This document shows positions 63,419-64,000 of a stretch of 64,000 bases of DNA, one piece after another (within the stretch, counting starts at the first letter, position 1; each line of letters starts with the position of its first letter). The translations under genes and the position numbers were made by a program. The DNA is from CADEFX01 sp963806735 (GTDB taxonomy: Bacteria; Pseudomonadota; Alphaproteobacteria; Rhizobiales; Hyphomicrobiaceae), in contig CAWEBE010000081.1 of assembly GCA_963806735.1 (NCBI GenBank), positions 1 to 64,000 of the forward strand, read 5' to 3'. The notes beneath the pieces are model-generated. The model did no database searches. It was not told the origin of the DNA and saw nothing but the letters and a program-made list of their open reading frames with translations.

Positions 63419-64000
63419 TGCTGCGTTTTCATCACGCGACACGCGCCAGCCAAGGCGCGCGCAGATATCAGGAGGATGCTGCGGCCGTATGGTCGGGCGG
63501 AGAAAAGCGAGCCGATTCCACCGCCGACGACGGCCTCGCGCTGATCGCAGTTTTAGCGGACGGCATGGGCGGACATATCGGCGGGGCCTTGGCCAGCCGG
63601 ACGATATGCGCGACGTTTCTCAACGCCATTGCACTGGGGGCCGGCCTCGTGCCGGAGCGTCTCGAGGCCGCACTGTCAGCCGCAAACGGCGCGGTGGCGG
63701 AACGGGTAGCTGAGAACGCTGAGCTCGCGGGCATGGGCGCGACCCTGGTCGGTGTGGCGTTCAGCGCGAACGGTGTCCAGTGGGTCAGTGTCGGCGACAG
63801 TCCGCTCTATCTGATCCGCCGTGGCGAGATTGCGCGGCTCAACGAGGACCACTCGCTGGCACCCATGCTCGACCGCATGGTGGCCGACGGCAGGCTGTCA
63901 GCCGAGCAAGCCAAGAACGACCCGCGGCGGCACTATTTGCGCGCCGCGGTCTCGGGTGAGGAGCTCGATCTGATCGACATTTCCCGGCGTCCGCTGGTGC
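63418..64000 (+). CDS. PP2C-type Ser/Thr protein phosphatase, partial
   Basis: Starts at the ATG at 63418 and runs off the right edge (194 codons seen). PP2C motifs: ARRYQEDAAAVW, the metal-binding LADGMGGHIGGALAS, GMGATLVGVAF and VGDSPLYLIRRGEIARLNED. It removes phosphate from Ser/Thr, the counter-enzyme to the divergent kinase. The start overlaps the stop of the FHA gene. The Asp of the C-terminal metal site, if present, is past the window. Confidence 0.92.
   Translation, partial: MLRFHHATRASQGARRYQEDAAAVWSGGEKRADSTADDGLALIAVLADGMGGHIGGALASRTICATFLNAIALGAGLVPERLEAALSAANGAVAERVAENAELAGMGATLVGVAFSANGVQWVSVGDSPLYLIRRGEIARLNEDHSLAPMLDRMVADGRLSAEQAKNDPRRHYLRAAVSGEELDLIDISRRPLV

Overview
The window is GC-rich chromosomal DNA from an alphaproteobacterium, most likely of the order Hyphomicrobiales. 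Two conserved gene blocks support this: rnd - lptC/lptA - lptB - rpoN - ptsN (38.0-44.0 kb) and infC - rpmI - rplT - pheS - pheT (51.6-56.9 kb). I cannot name the genus. Codon use and protein style are uniform in the core blocks. The 6.5-38 kb stretch is accessory.

Layout. (1) 1-5.8 kb: a ureide/hydantoin-type catabolic cluster. It holds a carbamoyl-amino-acid/allantoate amidohydrolase, an IclR regulator, a class III aminotransferase, an EamA permease, an Asp/Glu/hydantoin racemase-like protein and a PuuE-type allantoinase. (2) 6.5-21.46 kb: a genomic island that starts with a tyrosine integrase. It also carries an SF2 helicase operon, several unrecognised proteins, a DUF937/PRC-barrel membrane protein, two NarL-type response regulators, Trp/Gly- and His/Gly-rich exported proteins and a serine recombinase. 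(3) 21.46-37.97 kb: a second accessory segment. It holds a modE remnant, modABC, a TroA/BtuF-like binding protein, a molbindin, the amino-sugar recycling genes nagA-nagB(SIS)-nagK and murQ, a methyltransferase and an isocitrate-lyase-family enzyme. It ends with a second copy of the DUF937 / Trp-Gly-rich / response-regulator set. (4) 38.0-64 kb: mostly core genes for LPS transport, sigma-54, PTS-Ntr, undecaprenyl-PP phosphatase, queuosine synthesis, translation and tRNA-Phe charging. The right end is a Ser/Thr kinase-WD40 / FHA / FHA / PP2C signalling cluster that runs off the window.

The 18-bp sequence GTCCTCTTCTGGGCACCA occurs at 6501, 21441 and (one mismatch) 37951. It reads as the 3' end of a tRNA, from the second half of the T-arm to CCA, and probably a tRNA-Leu. 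Paired GGTACACA boxes lie on the island side of the copies. This suggests integrative elements stacked in tandem at one tRNA attachment site upstream of rnd. The second and third segments end in nearly the same about 110-bp right end and carry paralogous envelope/regulator genes, so they look like two related islands, the distal one having lost its integrase.

Many genes are broken by single-base frameshifts, including pheT and uppP, which should be essential. Base-calling or assembly errors are therefore likelier than true decay, and frameshifted genes are annotated here as one locus each with the break position.
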